Positions 50,212 through 51,328 of a stretch of 51,328 nucleotides of DNA are shown here, piece after piece. Location of the stretch: NCBI GenBank assembly GCA_937874275.1, contig CALNAU010000113.1, positions 1 to 51,328 on the forward strand, read 5' to 3'. The stretch's first letter is position 1. The number at the start of each line of letters is the position of its first letter. Made by a program: the position numbers and the translations under genes. Source of the DNA: an uncultured Clostridia bacterium. GTDB lineage: Bacteria > Bacillota > Clostridia > Christensenellales > Aristaeellaceae. The notes under the pieces are model-generated. The model saw only the letters and a list, made by a program, of their open reading frames with translations, did not search any database and was not told the origin of the DNA.

Positions 50212-50757
50212 ATGACACATACGCCTGCTGATGTCGTTATCAGGTTACTGCTTCCCTCAGATGCGGAGCTATTGTCTAACTCATTTTCACAGCAGGGTTG
50301 GCATAAACCGGTGGAGCAGTTCCGCGCTTACTACCGTCAACAGGTGGAGCATCAGCGTCAGGTATTCGTGGCAGTAATTGACGACAACCCCATCGGCTAC
50401 ATTTGCTTGCTGCCGCGCGCTCCCGCAGGTCCTTTTCATTCGTTGGATGTGCCATGTCTGAGTGACTTCAATGTATTGATGGATTATCAAAGGCAGGGCA
50501 TCGGCAGCATGTTGATGGACGCAGCAGAGCAAGCGGCATTACAAACCGGGGCGCGCTCTATCTGCCTGGGCGTTGGCTTGCATCCGGGATATGGTGCCGC
50601 TCAGCGCATGTACGTAAAACGCGGTTATGTGCCGGATGGCTCAGGCGTATGGTACCGGGATGAGCGCTTGCCAATCTCGGCGCCTTGCTTGAATGATGAT
50701 GACTTGGTCCTATACATGGAAAAGATGTTTCCCGCAAATTGTAACGATTTGAAGTAA
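50212..50757 (+). CDS. GNAT-family N-acetyltransferase
   Basis: 181 residues. The acetyl-CoA-binding signature is QRQGIGSMLMDAAEQAALQTGA (motif A, R/Q-x-x-G-x-G/A form), preceded by LSDFNVLMDYQ and followed by YVKRGYVPDGSGVWYRDE. The N-terminus IRLLLPSDAELL is typical. It acetylates an unknown amine. The gene is inserted between two tRNA arrays and has a good AGGAGGTATTC site, but no promoter of its own is visible; transcription probably comes through the terminator after tRNA-Tyr. Confidence 0.87.
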   Translation: MTHTPADVVIRLLLPSDAELLSNSFSQQGWHKPVEQFRAYYRQQVEHQRQVFVAVIDDNPIGYICLLPRAPAGPFHSLDVPCLSDFNVLMDYQRQGIGSMLMDAAEQAALQTGARSICLGVGLHPGYGAAQRMYVKRGYVPDGSGVWYRDERLPISAPCLNDDDLVLYMEKMFPANCNDLK

Positions 50758-50776
50758 CAAAAATGCAAAATCCGCC

Positions 50777-50805
50777 TTGACAAGTCACCAAATACTCGCT
50801 ATGAT
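50777..50805 (+). promoter_or_regulatory. sigma-A type promoter for the second tRNA array
   Basis: TTGACA (50777-50782), 17 bp spacer, TATGAT (50800-50805), about 25 bp before tRNA-Val. Confidence 0.8.
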
Positions 50806-50829
50806 GTTCGAGCGTCTTAGGCGCGGTGG

Positions 50830-50905
50830 GGGAGCATAGCTCAGCTGGGAGAGCATCTGCCTTACAAGCAGAGGGTCACAGGTTCGAGCCCTGTTGTTCC
50901 CACCA
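50830..50905 (+). tRNA. tRNA-Val (TAC)
   Basis: Acceptor GGGAGCA/TGTTCCC with one G-T pair, anticodon TAC, TTCGAGC loop, encoded CCA. Confidence 0.97.
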
Positions 50906-50910
50906 AGTGT

Positions 50911-50988
50911 GGCCCGGTAGTTCAGTCGGTTTAGAATGCCAGCCTGTCACGCTGGAGGTCGAGGGTTCGAGCCCCTTCCGGGTCGCCA
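50911..50988 (+). tRNA. tRNA-Asp (GTC), copy 2
   Basis: Identical to copy 1, including a few flanking bases on each side. Confidence 0.97.
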
Positions 50989-50992
50989 TTTT

Positions 50993-51068
50993 GCCTTGGT
51001 AGCTCAGTCGGTAGAGCAGTAGACTGAAAATCTACGTGTCGGTGGTTCAATTCCGCCCCAAGGCACCA
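50993..51068 (+). tRNA. tRNA-Phe (GAA)
   Basis: Acceptor GCCTTGG/CCAAGGC, anticodon GAA, TTCAATT loop, encoded CCA. Confidence 0.97.
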
Positions 51069-51073
51069 CACAT

Positions 51074-51149
51074 GCGGTAGTAGCTCAGTTGGTAGAGCGC
51101 AACCTTGCCAAGGTTGAGGTCGCGAGTCCGAGTCTCGTCTACCGCTCCA
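51074..51149 (+). tRNA. tRNA-Gly (GCC)
   Basis: Acceptor GCGGTAG/CTACCGC, anticodon GCC, encoded CCA. The T-loop reads TCCGAGT, so position 55 is C instead of the usual T (pseudouridine). Confidence 0.95.
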
Positions 51150-51156
51150 TCTTTCC

Positions 51157-51231
51157 GGCGCCATAGCCAAGTGGTAAGGCGAAGGTCTGCAAAACCTTTA
51201 TTCCCCAGTTCGAATCTGGGTGGCGCCTCCA
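51157..51231 (+). tRNA. tRNA-Cys (GCA)
   Basis: Acceptor GGCGCCA/TGGCGCC, anticodon GCA, TTCGAAT loop, encoded CCA. Confidence 0.97.
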
Positions 51232-51271
51232 AAGCCAATCCTGCTGTTTGTTTTTGCAAATGGCTTTTTTT
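51232..51271 (+). terminator. intrinsic terminator after the second tRNA array
   Basis: AGCCA (51233-51237) pairs with TGGCT (51261-51265), with an inner TTTG/CAAA helix, followed by a run of T residues to 51271. The remaining bases to 51328 show no feature. Confidence 0.75.
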
Positions 51272-51328
51272 ATTTCTATCAATTTGACCCATTCCGGTTT
51301 GTTGCAATTGGGCGTGTTGCGCTTCTCA

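Overview
The window is a dense, housekeeping-rich chromosomal segment that looks like an uncultured or gut-type member of the Firmicutes (Bacillota), most likely class Clostridia. The grounds are a tyrosine T-box leader, an S-box (SAM-I) riboswitch, a darA-holB-ricT cluster, an rnc-smc-ftsY operon, MutS2, a SpoIID homologue, ZapA, class II LysS, well-formed sigma-A type promoters with mostly 16-18 bp spacers, strong Shine-Dalgarno sequences and frequent ATGA stop/start overlaps. G+C looks like the mid-50s percent by eye (not computed). No phage, IS element, CRISPR array or obvious defence island was seen.

Layout. 1-5.7 kb: a partial PhoH-family ATPase (-), a family 2 glycosyltransferase (+), RlmI (-), the manganese exporter MntP (+) and a coupled udk / divergent uronate-isomerase pair (-). 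5.7-11.9 kb: SAM riboswitch and metK (+), then a branched-chain amino-acid ABC system livJ-livH-livMG(fusion)-livF (-). 12-16.8 kb: RluA-type pseudouridine synthase and a Cof-type HAD phosphatase (+) facing a tyrosine T-box operon, aminotransferase-tyrS-yigZ (-). 17.1-21.9 kb: a degenerate methyltransferase coupled to a SpoIID-like protein (+), then darA-holB-ricT (-). 22.0-28.6 kb: plsX-acpP, rnc-smc-ftsY (+). 28.7-30.1 kb: a lipoprotein with four peptidoglycan-binding repeats (-).

30.1-35.7 kb (+): a 513 bp intergenic region with a candidate attenuator leader, then greA-lysS-membrane protein-HAD/Tmk fusion-mnmA, the last three genes chained by stop/start overlaps. 35.7-40.3 kb (-): a Gld-like ABC ATPase-permease-auxiliary protein-DUF4340 operon with a perfect 15 bp dyad on its -35 box. 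40.4 kb (+): a small anchored protein of unknown function. 40.9-49.5 kb (-): a tightly packed seven-gene run, cyclophilin-zapA-U32 protease-mutS2-response regulator-histidine kinase-ispE. 49.6-51.3 kb (+): eleven tRNA genes in two arrays with a GNAT acetyltransferase between them.

The most unusual items are the HAD-thymidylate kinase fusion, the greA leader with mutually exclusive hairpins, the uronate-isomerase homologue with altered substrate-site motifs next to a uridine kinase, the dyad over the Gld-like promoter, and several uncharacterised genes embedded in translation-coupled operons. All function calls rest on reading motifs by eye; no database search was possible.
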